DNA from: DASUCS01 sp041166385
GTDB taxonomy: Bacteria; Actinomycetota; Acidimicrobiia; Acidimicrobiales; JACDCH01
DNA: 64,000 nucleotides
NCBI GenBank assembly: GCA_041166385.1
Contig: JBEEFW010000025.1
Location: forward strand, 24,058 to 88,057
Direction: 5' to 3'
Position 1 is the first letter of the stretch, and every line of letters starts with the position of its first letter. Of this stretch, positions 17,154 through 25,441 are shown one piece after another. The notes under the pieces were generated by a model. It was given only the letters and a program-made list of their open reading frames with translations, was not told where the DNA came from and ran no database searches. Made by a program: the position numbers and the translations under genes.

Positions 17154-17187
17154 GTGACCTTCCCGGAAGTCCTGTGACTTCGGTCAC
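17154..17187 (+). promoter_or_regulatory. GTGAC repeat cluster upstream of the NAD salvage genes
   Basis: GTGAC occurs at 17154 and 17174, and GTCAC at 17183 forms with the second a 5-bp stem closed by a TTCG tetraloop. The cluster ends 13 nt before the pncA ATG. It could bind a regulator of NAD metabolism (NrtR-type control is known in Actinobacteria) or act as a leader hairpin. No regulator is encoded nearby. Confidence 0.3.
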
Positions 17188-17199
17188 CGGATCCTCGCG

Positions 17200-17790
17200 A
17201 TGAGTGATGTGCCCTTTGATCCGGCTGTCGCGCTGGTCGTGGTGGACGTGCAGAACGACTTCGCCGATCCCAACGGGAGCCTGTCGGTGAGCGGCGGCGA
17301 GGCGGTGGTGGACACCGTCAACGGGCTGGTCGCGGAGGCCGTCGCCGCTGGATCGCAAGTGGTCTACACGCAGGATTGGCACCCGCCGATCACGCCGCAC
17401 TTCGAGACGGACGGCGGGATCTGGCCAGTGCACTGCGTGGCCGGCACGTGGGGGGCGGAGTTCCACCAGGCGCTGCGCGTCGTAGGCAAGACCGTGCGGA
17501 AGGGGACCGCGGGCGAGGACGGGTACTCCGGGTTCACGATGCGCGATCCTGTGACGGGCGCCGAGCATTCGACCGGGCTCGCGGAGCTGCTGCGGTCGCA
17601 GGACGTGACGCACGTGGTGATCGTCGGTCTGGCCACGGACTACTGCGTCCGGGCCACCGCACTCGACGCGATCGATCTCGGGTTCCGGGTGACCGTTGTC
17701 CGGGCCGCGGTCGCAGCCGTCGACGTCTCGCCCGGTGATGGCGAGCGCGCCCTGACGGAGCTCGCGACGGCCGGCGTGTCGCTGGCGTGA
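17200..17790 (+). CDS. pncA: Nicotinamidase
   Basis: A 196-residue cysteine hydrolase that deamidates nicotinamide to nicotinate. The catalytic triad is Asp16 (VDVQNDF), Lys101 (RKG) and Cys149 (ATDYCV). The metal site is Asp59, His61 and His67 (QDWHPPITPHF). Its stop is overlapped by the pncB start, and pncB is followed immediately by nadD, so the first three steps from nicotinamide to NaAD are encoded in order. The start ATG 17200 is supported by direct alignment of the N-terminus. Confidence 0.93.
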   Translation: MSDVPFDPAVALVVVDVQNDFADPNGSLSVSGGEAVVDTVNGLVAEAVAAGSQVVYTQDWHPPITPHFETDGGIWPVHCVAGTWGAEFHQALRVVGKTVRKGTAGEDGYSGFTMRDPVTGAEHSTGLAELLRSQDVTHVVIVGLATDYCVRATALDAIDLGFRVTVVRAAVAAVDVSPGDGERALTELATAGVSLA

Positions 17791-19097
17791 CGCAACCCGG
17801 GGCCGTGCACCCCGCCTTGTTCTGCGACCTCTACGAGCTGACAATGGCCGCCGCGTACGACGCGAGCGGTCTCGACGGTCAGGCCTCGTTCGAGCTGTTC
17901 GTGCGGACGTTGCCAGCCGAGCGGAACTTTCTCGTCGCGGCTGGTCTCGCCGACGTGCTGGAGGCACTCGAAGAATGGGTATTCGACGACACGGCGATCG
18001 CGTACCTCCGCACGCTCCCGAACCTGCCCGGTGGATTCATCGACCGCATTGCCGACCTGCGCTTCACCGGAGAGCTTCGGGCGGTACCGGAGGGCGAGGT
18101 GGTCTTCGCCGAGGAGCCGCTCATCGAGGTGACGGCCCCGCTCATCGAAGCGCAGTTGCTCGAGACGCTGCTCCTCAACCTCATCGGCACCGCGACGATG
18201 CAGGCGTCGAAGGCAGCGCGCGTCGCGATCGCCACGGGCGATCGTGCCTTCGCGGACTTCTCCGCGCGTCGCGATCACGGCGTGGCGGCGGCGATGAGCG
18301 CGGCGCGGTCGGCGGCCATCGCGGGCGCATCGTCGACGTCGCTCGTCGAGGCGGGCCGTCGATTCGGGCTCAGCCTGAGCGGGACGATGGCCCACGCCTA
18401 TGTGATGGCCTTCGACGACGAGCGCGATGCCTTCCGTTCGTTCTGCCGAACGTTTCGCACGAGCGCCGTCTTGCTGCTCGACACGTGGGACACGGTGACG
18501 GGTGCTCAACATGCGATCGAGGTCGCTCGTGAGCTCGAAGACGAGGGCGTTCGGGTGGCCGGTGTGCGCCTCGACTCCGGTGATCTGGACGTGTTGTCGC
18601 GTAAGGTCCGCGCGATTCTCGACGCCGCCGGCTTCCGCGATATTCGCATCATCGCCTCGGGTGATCTCGATGAGCACCGCATCGCCGAGCTCTTGTCCGG
18701 AGGTGCGCCCATCGACGCGTTCGGAGTAGGGACGAGGATGGGAACGAGTGCGGATGCGCCCTCGCTCGGGGTCGTGTACAAGCTGGTCGATGACGCGCGC
18801 GGACCGAAGTTGAAGTTGGCGGAGGGCAAGGCGACGCTGCCTGGGCGCAAACAGGTCTGGCGCGGCGACGACCACGACGTCCTCGGTCTGATCGACGAAG
18901 CGGCTGACGGACGGTCGTTGCTCGCGCCGGGCCGGTCCGAATCGCTCGATGTCATTCGGGGTCGTTGCCAGCGTGCCGTCGCCGCGCTACCGGCCCGCGT
19001 CCGTTCGCTGGCCCCGGCGGAGCCGCCATATGAGGTGCGTCACTCGCCTGGACTCACGGCGTTGGTGCGCCGTCTCGAAGCGGAGCACGGCCGCTGA
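17787..19097 (+). CDS. pncB: Nicotinate phosphoribosyltransferase
   Basis: A 436-residue enzyme converting nicotinate and PRPP to nicotinate mononucleotide. Family motifs include LFCDLYELTMAAAY at the N-terminus, FADFSARRDHG around the active-site His, AHAYVMAF, VRLDSGDLDVLSRKVR and IDAFGVGTRMGTS in the phosphate-binding barrel. GTG 17787 overlaps the pncA TGA (GTGA), and the pncB stop overlaps the nadD ATG by one base. Functionally it links PncA upstream and NadD downstream in the Preiss-Handler salvage route. Confidence 0.94.
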   Translation: MTQPGAVHPALFCDLYELTMAAAYDASGLDGQASFELFVRTLPAERNFLVAAGLADVLEALEEWVFDDTAIAYLRTLPNLPGGFIDRIADLRFTGELRAVPEGEVVFAEEPLIEVTAPLIEAQLLETLLLNLIGTATMQASKAARVAIATGDRAFADFSARRDHGVAAAMSAARSAAIAGASSTSLVEAGRRFGLSLSGTMAHAYVMAFDDERDAFRSFCRTFRTSAVLLLDTWDTVTGAQHAIEVARELEDEGVRVAGVRLDSGDLDVLSRKVRAILDAAGFRDIRIIASGDLDEHRIAELLSGGAPIDAFGVGTRMGTSADAPSLGVVYKLVDDARGPKLKLAEGKATLPGRKQVWRGDDHDVLGLIDEAADGRSLLAPGRSESLDVIRGRCQRAVAALPARVRSLAPAEPPYEVRHSPGLTALVRRLEAEHGR

Positions 19098-19693
19098 TGG
19101 GGGAGCGGCTCGGGATCTTCGGCGGAACCTTCGACCCGCCCCACGTCGGCCACTTGGTCGTCGCGGTAAACGCGCGTCACGCGTTGCAGCTCGACCGACT
19201 GTTGCTCGTCGTTGCGCACGACCCTTGGCAGAAGACGCACGCCCGTGCAGTGTCGACTGCCGAGGACCGGCTCGCGATGGTCGAAGCCGCAGTCGGTGAT
19301 GTCGAAGGACTCGAGGCCAGCCGCTTGGAACTCGACCGCGGTGGCGTGTCGTACAGCGCGGACACGCTCGCGGCGCTGCGCGCGGAGGATCCTTCGCGCG
19401 AGCTGTTCCTCATCGTCGGAAGCGACGCCGCCGCAGGACTGCCGACGTGGGAGCGCGGAGACGAGGTGCGCGGGCTCGCCACGATCGTCGTGGCCACGCG
19501 CCCTGGGGCGGAGGGAGCGACGCCGCCGCCTGGTTGGGAGTGGCGGTCGCTGGAGACACCACGGCTCGAAGTCTCGAGCACCGACCTCCGGGCTCGTATC
19601 GCCGATGGCCGCCCGCTCGACTATCTCCTGACCCCCGCGGTGATCGACTGCATCCGGGCGCGTCGCCTCTATCGTGCGGCCGCTGATGAGTGA
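19097..19693 (+). CDS. nadD: Nicotinate-nucleotide adenylyltransferase
   Basis: A 198-residue nucleotidyltransferase making nicotinate adenine dinucleotide from NaMN and ATP. GIFGGTFDPPHVGHL near residue 6 contains the GxFDPxHxGH motif of the family, and the C-terminal LEVSSTDLRARI has the SSTxIR signature. It is followed with 8-bp overlap by a LytR_C protein and then rsfS; this nadD-LytR_C-rsfS order is common in Actinobacteria. Confidence 0.95.
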   Translation: MGERLGIFGGTFDPPHVGHLVVAVNARHALQLDRLLLVVAHDPWQKTHARAVSTAEDRLAMVEAAVGDVEGLEASRLELDRGGVSYSADTLAALRAEDPSRELFLIVGSDAAAGLPTWERGDEVRGLATIVVATRPGAEGATPPPGWEWRSLETPRLEVSSTDLRARIADGRPLDYLLTPAVIDCIRARRLYRAAADE

Positions 19694-21029
19694 CGGAACG
19701 CCGACTGCCCCGCCCGTCACCGTCCAGCTTCCTCCTTCAGGAACAGGGACGCGCGCACGGCGCCGGGCTCGGCGTCAACGGGAGCGCCGCCTGCAGCAGG
19801 CGTGGGTCATCGGCGCGATGGTGATCCTCGCGTCCGCGATTCCCGTTCTCGGGTACGTCGGCTTTCAGAAGGTGTTCAACACGACGCAGGGTCGCAGGGT
19901 CGATGCGCAGAACGATCCGGGTCGCCCGAACTACGAAGCAAACGTCACTCCCACGCCCGTGCTGCTGCTCGCGCAGACCAACTCCGACGGCGTGACCGGA
20001 TTGTCGATGCTGTCGTTGGGCGGAGGCGACGCCGGCGGCGGCGTCGTGTTCATCCCGGTGAACACGGTGACCGAGCAGCTGCCGACATCAGCATCATCGA
20101 CAACGACGTCAACAACGTCGTCCTCGAGAACGACGACGACGGAGCCGCCGTCGGTCAAGACAACCACCCTCGCCGCGGCGTACGCCGACCAGGGCGCCGC
20201 GGATCTGAACCAGCTGACGGCCAACGTCGTCGGTGTCAGCTTCGACGAACTGGTCGTCATGAGCGACGAACAACTCGCAGCGTTCATCGCCCCCGTCGCG
20301 CCCCTCACGATCAACAACCCTGATCGGCTGGTCGCGCTCGATTCCGCGGGCCGTACGCAGGTGGTGTTCGCGGCGGGTGACCTGAAGCTCGAAGCCGCAG
20401 ATGTGACGCGGTACCTGGCGATCCGGAACCCGCAGGAGAGCGATCTGAACCGGCTCGCTCGCCATCAGTTGGTGTGGCAGGCGTGGCTTGCCGCCGTGCG
20501 CGGGTCGGTGAACCCGAACGCGGTGCCGGGCGAGACGTCGTCGGGGCTCGGTCGATACGTGCGTGGGCTGGCCAAGGGGAACACGCAGTTTGCTGCCCTT
20601 CCGGTGACGCCGCAGTCGTCGAACGGCACCGAGACGTTCGCGCCTGACGCCAATCGCGTGGCTGCACTGGTCTCGTCGTTCGTGAAGCTCCCCACGCCGG
20701 CACGTCCGGGCGACCGCGTCCGGGTGCGCCTGTTGAGCGGTGTCGGGCCAGTGAATGTCGATCAGCTGCTGTCGTCGTCGCTCGTGACGGCGCGCTCGCA
20801 GATCACGATCGTCGGAAATGCCGACCGATTCGACTACGCCACCACGGAAATCGTGTATTACGACGATGCGTTTGCCAACGCCGCAGCCGAGCTGCAGCAG
20901 CTGTTCGGCGTCGGGCAGGCGACGAAGAGCACGACGCCAACTGATTCGGAGGATGTCACGGTCATCATCGGGAAAGACCTTGTCGACAAGCGAGGTCTGC
21001 AGATCACGACAGGGAGCGGCGGTGGCTGA
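19686..21029 (+). CDS. LytR C-terminal-domain protein with a degenerate LCP-like region
   Basis: A 447-residue envelope protein. A basic cytoplasmic N-terminus (TRARRRARRQRERR) precedes one membrane helix (about 40-60), a weak LytR-CpsA-Psr-like part that includes a Thr/Ser-rich linker (about residues 135-155), and a C-terminal LytR_C domain (about 340-440) with VRVRLLSGVGPVN. The LCP catalytic Arg/Asp motifs are not evident, so ligase activity is doubtful. ATG 19686 overlaps nadD; the stop overlaps the rsfS start. Family members without a complete LCP domain are known but of unclear function. Confidence 0.75.
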   Translation: MSDGTPTAPPVTVQLPPSGTGTRARRRARRQRERRLQQAWVIGAMVILASAIPVLGYVGFQKVFNTTQGRRVDAQNDPGRPNYEANVTPTPVLLLAQTNSDGVTGLSMLSLGGGDAGGGVVFIPVNTVTEQLPTSASSTTTSTTSSSRTTTTEPPSVKTTTLAAAYADQGAADLNQLTANVVGVSFDELVVMSDEQLAAFIAPVAPLTINNPDRLVALDSAGRTQVVFAAGDLKLEAADVTRYLAIRNPQESDLNRLARHQLVWQAWLAAVRGSVNPNAVPGETSSGLGRYVRGLAKGNTQFAALPVTPQSSNGTETFAPDANRVAALVSSFVKLPTPARPGDRVRVRLLSGVGPVNVDQLLSSSLVTARSQITIVGNADRFDYATTEIVYYDDAFANAAAELQQLFGVGQATKSTTPTDSEDVTVIIGKDLVDKRGLQITTGSGGG

Positions 21030-21390
21030 TTCGAGCGAGCGTTGGGCCGTGCTCGCGGCGCAGGCGGCCGCGTCGAAGAAGGCGCTCGACCCCGTGATAC
21101 TGGCGGTGGGAGACGTTCTCGCGATCACGGACTCGTTCGTGATCGCGAGTGCGATCAACACGCGGCAGGTGCGCACGATCGCAGAAGAGATCGAGCAACA
21201 GGTGGGCGCCGCCGGCGGTCCCAAGCCGCTGCGCATCGAGGGCCTCGACGACCTGCACTGGGTGCTCGTGGACTATGGCGAGTTCGTGGTCCACATCTTC
21301 CTCCAGGAGACCCGGGACTACTACGAGCTCGAACGGCTCTGGTCCGACGTCCCCCGCATCGCGTGGGAGGAATCCACCGCGACCAGGTAG
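21022..21390 (+). CDS. rsfS: Ribosomal silencing factor
   Basis: A 122-residue Iojap/RsfS protein that binds ribosomal protein uL14 and blocks subunit joining in slow growth. The segments ITDSFVIASAINTRQVRTIAEEI and HWVLVDYGEFVVHIFLQETRDYYELERLWSD are characteristic. The start is GTG 21022, with AGGGAG (21011-21016) as ribosome site inside the upstream gene. Position after nadD and LytR_C is the conserved actinobacterial arrangement. Confidence 0.93.
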   Translation: MADSSERWAVLAAQAAASKKALDPVILAVGDVLAITDSFVIASAINTRQVRTIAEEIEQQVGAAGGPKPLRIEGLDDLHWVLVDYGEFVVHIFLQETRDYYELERLWSDVPRIAWEESTATR

Positions 21391-21423
21391 AAGAACTAGG
21401 CGCGAGGGCTGAGGGGAGTTGCA

Positions 21424-22788
21424 ATGCGTCGCGCTCTGATCGCCGGTCTGGTCGTTGTTGCCAGTGTGGTCGTCACTGGGCCAGCCGGGGGTGCCCCCGG
21501 CCTGCCGCCGCTGCGCACGTCGCCCAACGTGAAGCTCCTCACCAACGTGCCGGGCAGCTACGCAGGCATCACATTCAAGGGTCACTACGCCTACGCGACG
21601 AGCTGGACTGCAGGTCTCACGGTGTTCGACATCAGCCAGCCGGCGTCGCCGACGCCGGTTGGGGTGCTCCCGCTCCCGCACTTCGAGAACGAGGACGTCG
21701 ACCTCTGCGGCAACACCCTGCTGATCTCCAACGATCGCGAGGCGAAGGACTTCGGCGGCATCCTCTATGTCATCGACATCACGCAGCCGGCACGGCCGAT
21801 GCTGTTGTCGAGTCTTCCCCTCGGTCTCACGGGTGACGGTCGCGGTCCAGGTCACATCGCCAACTTCGTGAAGGCGGACTGCAGCCAGGCGTGGATCGAC
21901 GGAGGTGACGACGTGGAGGTCGTCGACCTCAGCAGCCGCACCGCGCCGAAGTCGCTCGGCACGTTCACGTCGTACGCCGCGGTCGGTCCCGATCCGGCCA
22001 GGCTTCCCGCGTTCGTCGTCACCCACGACACCGAGCGCGACTCGACCGGGATGTTGTGGCAGGTGGGTGGCGGTGGTCTCGCGGGCTACAAGCTCACGAA
22101 TGATCCATTGAAGCCCAAGCTCGTGACGTCATCCGGAGTCGAGGGCGTCAACATCGACTTCACCGGCGCAAACTCCCCGTACAACGACTTCATCCTGCAC
22201 AACTCCAAGCGCGCGGGGAACACACTGCTCGTCACCGAGGAGGACTACATCGACTCCAACGGCGACGACGAGCAGCCGGGGAGCTGTAACGGTCAAGGCA
22301 AGTTCGAAACGTGGAAGATCGCGACAGGCAAGGGCAGCATGAGGCCGCTCGACACCTGGAAGACCGAGCTGAATGGCTTTCTCACGGGTGGCAGCGCAGA
22401 CTCGAAAGCTCCTGCAACGGTGAACTGCTCGTCGCACTGGTTCGAGTACCGAAACGGTGTCGCGGCCGTCGGTTGGTACGAGCAGGGTGTGCGGTTCCTC
22501 GACGTCCGCAACCCGAGCAACATCCGCCAGATCGGCTACTACCTGCCAGCGGATGGCGCGACGTGGGCGGCCTACTGGGTGCCGGGTGCGAAGGACATCG
22601 TCTACACGGCCGACCCGGCGCGAGGCCTCGACGTGCTGCGCATCAGCAAGGGCGGTGATGCCGCCGCGCCGACCGTCGTGGCGCCCATGCTGGACGAGTG
22701 GTTCGGCACGCCTGGCACGCGCCCAGGCATGGCTGGCTACGAACCGACTGCGCTCTACGGCTACTCCTGCGTGTTGCCCAAGCCGTGA
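21424..22788 (+). CDS. Secreted LVIVD-repeat protein
   Basis: A 454-residue protein. Residues 1-23 form a signal peptide (MRRALIAGLVVVASVVVTG then small residues). The mature part has LVIVD-type beta-propeller repeats such as GLTVFDISQPASPTPVGVLPL, LYVIDITQPARPMLLSSLPL, VEVVDLSSRTAPKSLG and VRFLDVRNPSNIRQIGYY. Several cysteines (for example CGN, CSQ, CNG and NCSS) suggest disulfides outside the membrane. Function of the family is unknown; it may be a surface binding protein. It stands alone and converges on tRNA-Ala with 2 bp between. Confidence 0.8.
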   Translation: MRRALIAGLVVVASVVVTGPAGGAPGLPPLRTSPNVKLLTNVPGSYAGITFKGHYAYATSWTAGLTVFDISQPASPTPVGVLPLPHFENEDVDLCGNTLLISNDREAKDFGGILYVIDITQPARPMLLSSLPLGLTGDGRGPGHIANFVKADCSQAWIDGGDDVEVVDLSSRTAPKSLGTFTSYAAVGPDPARLPAFVVTHDTERDSTGMLWQVGGGGLAGYKLTNDPLKPKLVTSSGVEGVNIDFTGANSPYNDFILHNSKRAGNTLLVTEEDYIDSNGDDEQPGSCNGQGKFETWKIATGKGSMRPLDTWKTELNGFLTGGSADSKAPATVNCSSHWFEYRNGVAAVGWYEQGVRFLDVRNPSNIRQIGYYLPADGATWAAYWVPGAKDIVYTADPARGLDVLRISKGGDAAAPTVVAPMLDEWFGTPGTRPGMAGYEPTALYGYSCVLPKP

Positions 22789-22790
22789 CG

Positions 22791-22863
22791 TGGAGCTGAC
22801 GCGGATCGAACGCGCTACCTCTTCCATGCCATGGAAGCGCTCTACCAACTGAGCTACAGCCCC
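22791..22863 (-). tRNA. tRNA-Ala (anticodon GGC)
   Basis: The minus-strand 73-nt sequence folds as a cloverleaf. The acceptor stem is GGGGCTG with CAGCTCC (one G-U pair), the D arm contains GCTCAGTTGGTAGAGC, the anticodon stem is CTTCC/GGAAG with loop ATGGCAT (anticodon GGC reading GCC), and the T arm is GCGCG-TTCGATC-CGCGT. CCA is not encoded. A TAGCGT box at 22880-22875 on the minus strand could be its -10. Confidence 0.95.
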
Positions 22864-22971
22864 GGGAGGGGTGGACGCTACCGGTTGGCTGTCACACCCC
22901 GCCACTAGATGGAGGGGCATGGACAGCGCGTTGACCCCATCTTCGGTGACGGGCTGAAGTGGCGGCGCCGG

Positions 22972-22977
22972 TACGAT
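22972..22977 (+). promoter_or_regulatory. Candidate -10 box for leuS
   Basis: TACGAT lies 10 nt before the leuS ATG, so the transcript would have a leader of only a few bases; no Shine-Dalgarno or T-box leader is visible. No convincing -35 hexamer was found. Confidence 0.3.
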
Positions 22978-22987
22978 CGCCCGCCAC

Positions 22988-25402
22988 ATGGACGATGGGT
23001 ACGACATCCAGGCAATCGAGCAGAAGTGGCAGCAGTACTGGCGCGATGAGGCCACGTACCAGGTCGAGAACGACGACCCAAGGCCTCCGTACTACGTCCT
23101 GAGCATGTACCCGTACCCCTCCGGGCCGGCGCACATGGGTCACGTCCGGAACTACACCTTCGGTGACCTCCTCGTTCGCTACCGGACGATGAACGGCTAC
23201 GGCGTCATGAGCCCGATCGGGTTCGACAGCTTCGGCCTACCGGCCGAGAACGCGGCGATCAAGAGCGGTGAGCATCCCCGGCCGTTCACCGATGCTCGCA
23301 TCGAGGAGTTGTCGGCGTCGCTCCAGGGGATCGGCGCGGTGTACGACTGGCGCCGCGTCGTGAAGAGCCACGACCCGACCTTCATCCGATGGAGCCAGTG
23401 GATCTTCAAGCGGTTCTTGGATGCCGGACTCGTCTATCGCGCGAAGGGGACGGTCAACTGGTGTCCCGGGTGTCAGACGGTGCTGGCCAACGAGCAAGTG
23501 CTGGCCGACGGCACGTGCGAGCGCTCAGGCGACGTGGTGGAGAAGCGTGATCTCGAGCAGTGGTACTTCAGGATCACCGACTACGCACAACAACTGCTGG
23601 ATGATCTCGACGAGTTGGACTGGCCCGAACGCGTCGTCACGATGCAGCGCAACTGGATCGGTCGCTCCGAGGGCGCGGAGTTCGAGATGGCGGTGAGCGA
23701 CGCCGACGGTCACGCGACCGGGCCGCGCTTCCGCGTCTACACAACGCGTCCCGACACGAGCTTCGGCATGACGTTCTGCGTGCTCGCGCCCGAACACGAA
23801 CTGGTCGATGAGATCACGACACCCGAGCACCGCGACGAGGTTGCAGCGTTCGTCGCACGCGTTCGAATGGAGTCGGAAGTAGAGCGAATGTCGAGCGAGG
23901 GGGGGCTCGACAAGCGCGGCGTCTTCACGGGTGCGTACGCGATCAACCCGTTCAACCACCAGCTTGTCCCGATCTATCTGGCCGACTACGTGCTGACCAC
24001 CTACGGCACCGGGGCGATCATGGCCGTGCCCGGCCAAGACCAACGCGACTGGGACTTCGCGACCGCGTACGGATTGCCGATCGTGCGTACGGTGCAGCCG
24101 CCTGAGGACTTCGACGGCCAGGCGTACGTCGGCGACGGTCCCGCCATCAACAGCGAGTGGCTGGATGGTCTGTACAAGGCCGAAGCGATCGCGAAGGCGA
24201 TCGAATGGCTCGAGGACAAGGGCATCGGCGAGCGCAAGGTGAACTTCCGCCTGCGCGACTGGTTGCTGTCGCGCCAGCGCTTCTGGGGCTGTCCGATTCC
24301 GATCGTCTACTGCCCCGTCCACGGCGCCGTGCCCGTGCCCGACGAGCAGCTACCGATCGTGGCCCCAGACGACGTCGAGTTCCGGCCGACCGGGGAGTCG
24401 CCGCTCCGCTTCCACGAAGGCTTCCTCAACACGACCTGCCCGATCTGTGGCGGCCCGGCGGTGCGCGAGACCGACACGATGGACACCTTCGTCGACTCGT
24501 CGTGGTACTTCCTGCGCTTCTGCGATCCGTGGAACGCCGACGCGCCGTTCTCGAAGTCAGCCGTCGAGCACTGGATGCCCGTCGACCAGTACATCGGTGG
24601 TGTCGAGCACGCGATCTTGCATCTGATGTACGCCCGCTTCTTCATGAAGGCGCTGGCCGACCTCGACATGGTGCCCGCCAGCCTGCGCGAGCCATTCGGC
24701 CGGTTGTTCACGCAGGGGATGATTCGCCTGGGCGGCGGCAAGATGTCGAAGAGCAAGGGCAACCTCGTCTCGCCTGATGACTACGTCGCCACGGTCGGCG
24801 CGGACGCGCTGCGGTTGTTCATCCTCTTCATGGGCCCTCCGGCCGACGACATCGACTGGAACGACAAGGGGATCGAGGGAACCAGCCGGTTCTTGCACCG
24901 CGTGTGGCGGCTGGCCGAGCCCTCGTCGGAGGCGGTTCCCGCCGCCGCTGGTGATGCCGTCGACGAGGTCGACCGTGCGGCGCACCGGCTCATCGACCGC
25001 GTGAGCGGTGAGTTCGAACGCTGGTCGTACAACACCGCGGTTGCCGCGTTCATGGAGTTCACGAACCTGATGTACAAGCAGGGCTCCACCGAGTTCGCCA
25101 TCGACACACTGCTGCAACTGCTCGCGCCGATGGCACCTCACATCACGGCCGAGCTGTGGGCGCGGCGCCACGACGGCGAGCACATCCACGAACGAACCTG
25201 GCCGGTGGCTGATCCGGCGATGACCGTGGTCGACACCGTCACGATGATCGTGCAGGTCAACGGCAAGGTCCGGGCCAAGCTGGAGGTCTCACCCGGGATC
25301 GGCGTAGACGAGGCGACCCGACTGGCTCTCGAGTCCGTGCAGATCGAGAGCCCGAAGAAGGTCATCGCCAAGCCGCCGAAGATCGTGAACATCGTCACGT
25401 GA
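22988..25402 (+). CDS. leuS: Leucyl-tRNA synthetase
   Basis: An 804-residue class I synthetase charging tRNA-Leu. The HIGH-type motif is HMGHV within YPYPSGPAHMGHVRNY, and the KMSKS loop is GGKMSKSKGNLVSPDDY. The editing (CP1) domain contains TTRPDTSFGMTF and the zinc-ribbon region CPGCQTV is visible. The length is normal for bacterial LeuRS. The ATG at 22988 begins MDDGYDIQAIEQKWQQYW, as expected for this family. It precedes an acyl-activating enzyme gene by 39 bp. Confidence 0.96.
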   Translation: MDDGYDIQAIEQKWQQYWRDEATYQVENDDPRPPYYVLSMYPYPSGPAHMGHVRNYTFGDLLVRYRTMNGYGVMSPIGFDSFGLPAENAAIKSGEHPRPFTDARIEELSASLQGIGAVYDWRRVVKSHDPTFIRWSQWIFKRFLDAGLVYRAKGTVNWCPGCQTVLANEQVLADGTCERSGDVVEKRDLEQWYFRITDYAQQLLDDLDELDWPERVVTMQRNWIGRSEGAEFEMAVSDADGHATGPRFRVYTTRPDTSFGMTFCVLAPEHELVDEITTPEHRDEVAAFVARVRMESEVERMSSEGGLDKRGVFTGAYAINPFNHQLVPIYLADYVLTTYGTGAIMAVPGQDQRDWDFATAYGLPIVRTVQPPEDFDGQAYVGDGPAINSEWLDGLYKAEAIAKAIEWLEDKGIGERKVNFRLRDWLLSRQRFWGCPIPIVYCPVHGAVPVPDEQLPIVAPDDVEFRPTGESPLRFHEGFLNTTCPICGGPAVRETDTMDTFVDSSWYFLRFCDPWNADAPFSKSAVEHWMPVDQYIGGVEHAILHLMYARFFMKALADLDMVPASLREPFGRLFTQGMIRLGGGKMSKSKGNLVSPDDYVATVGADALRLFILFMGPPADDIDWNDKGIEGTSRFLHRVWRLAEPSSEAVPAAAGDAVDEVDRAAHRLIDRVSGEFERWSYNTAVAAFMEFTNLMYKQGSTEFAIDTLLQLLAPMAPHITAELWARRHDGEHIHERTWPVADPAMTVVDTVTMIVQVNGKVRAKLEVSPGIGVDEATRLALESVQIESPKKVIAKPPKIVNIVT

Positions 25403-25441
25403 TCGCGTAACCAGACCGCAACCTGGCGGGTCCGACCCTCG

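Noticed and set aside
22864..22987. A T-box riboswitch before leuS
   Set aside because: The spacer is only 124 bp, holds a tRNA promoter on the other strand, and a -10 lies 10 nt from the ATG, which leaves no leader.
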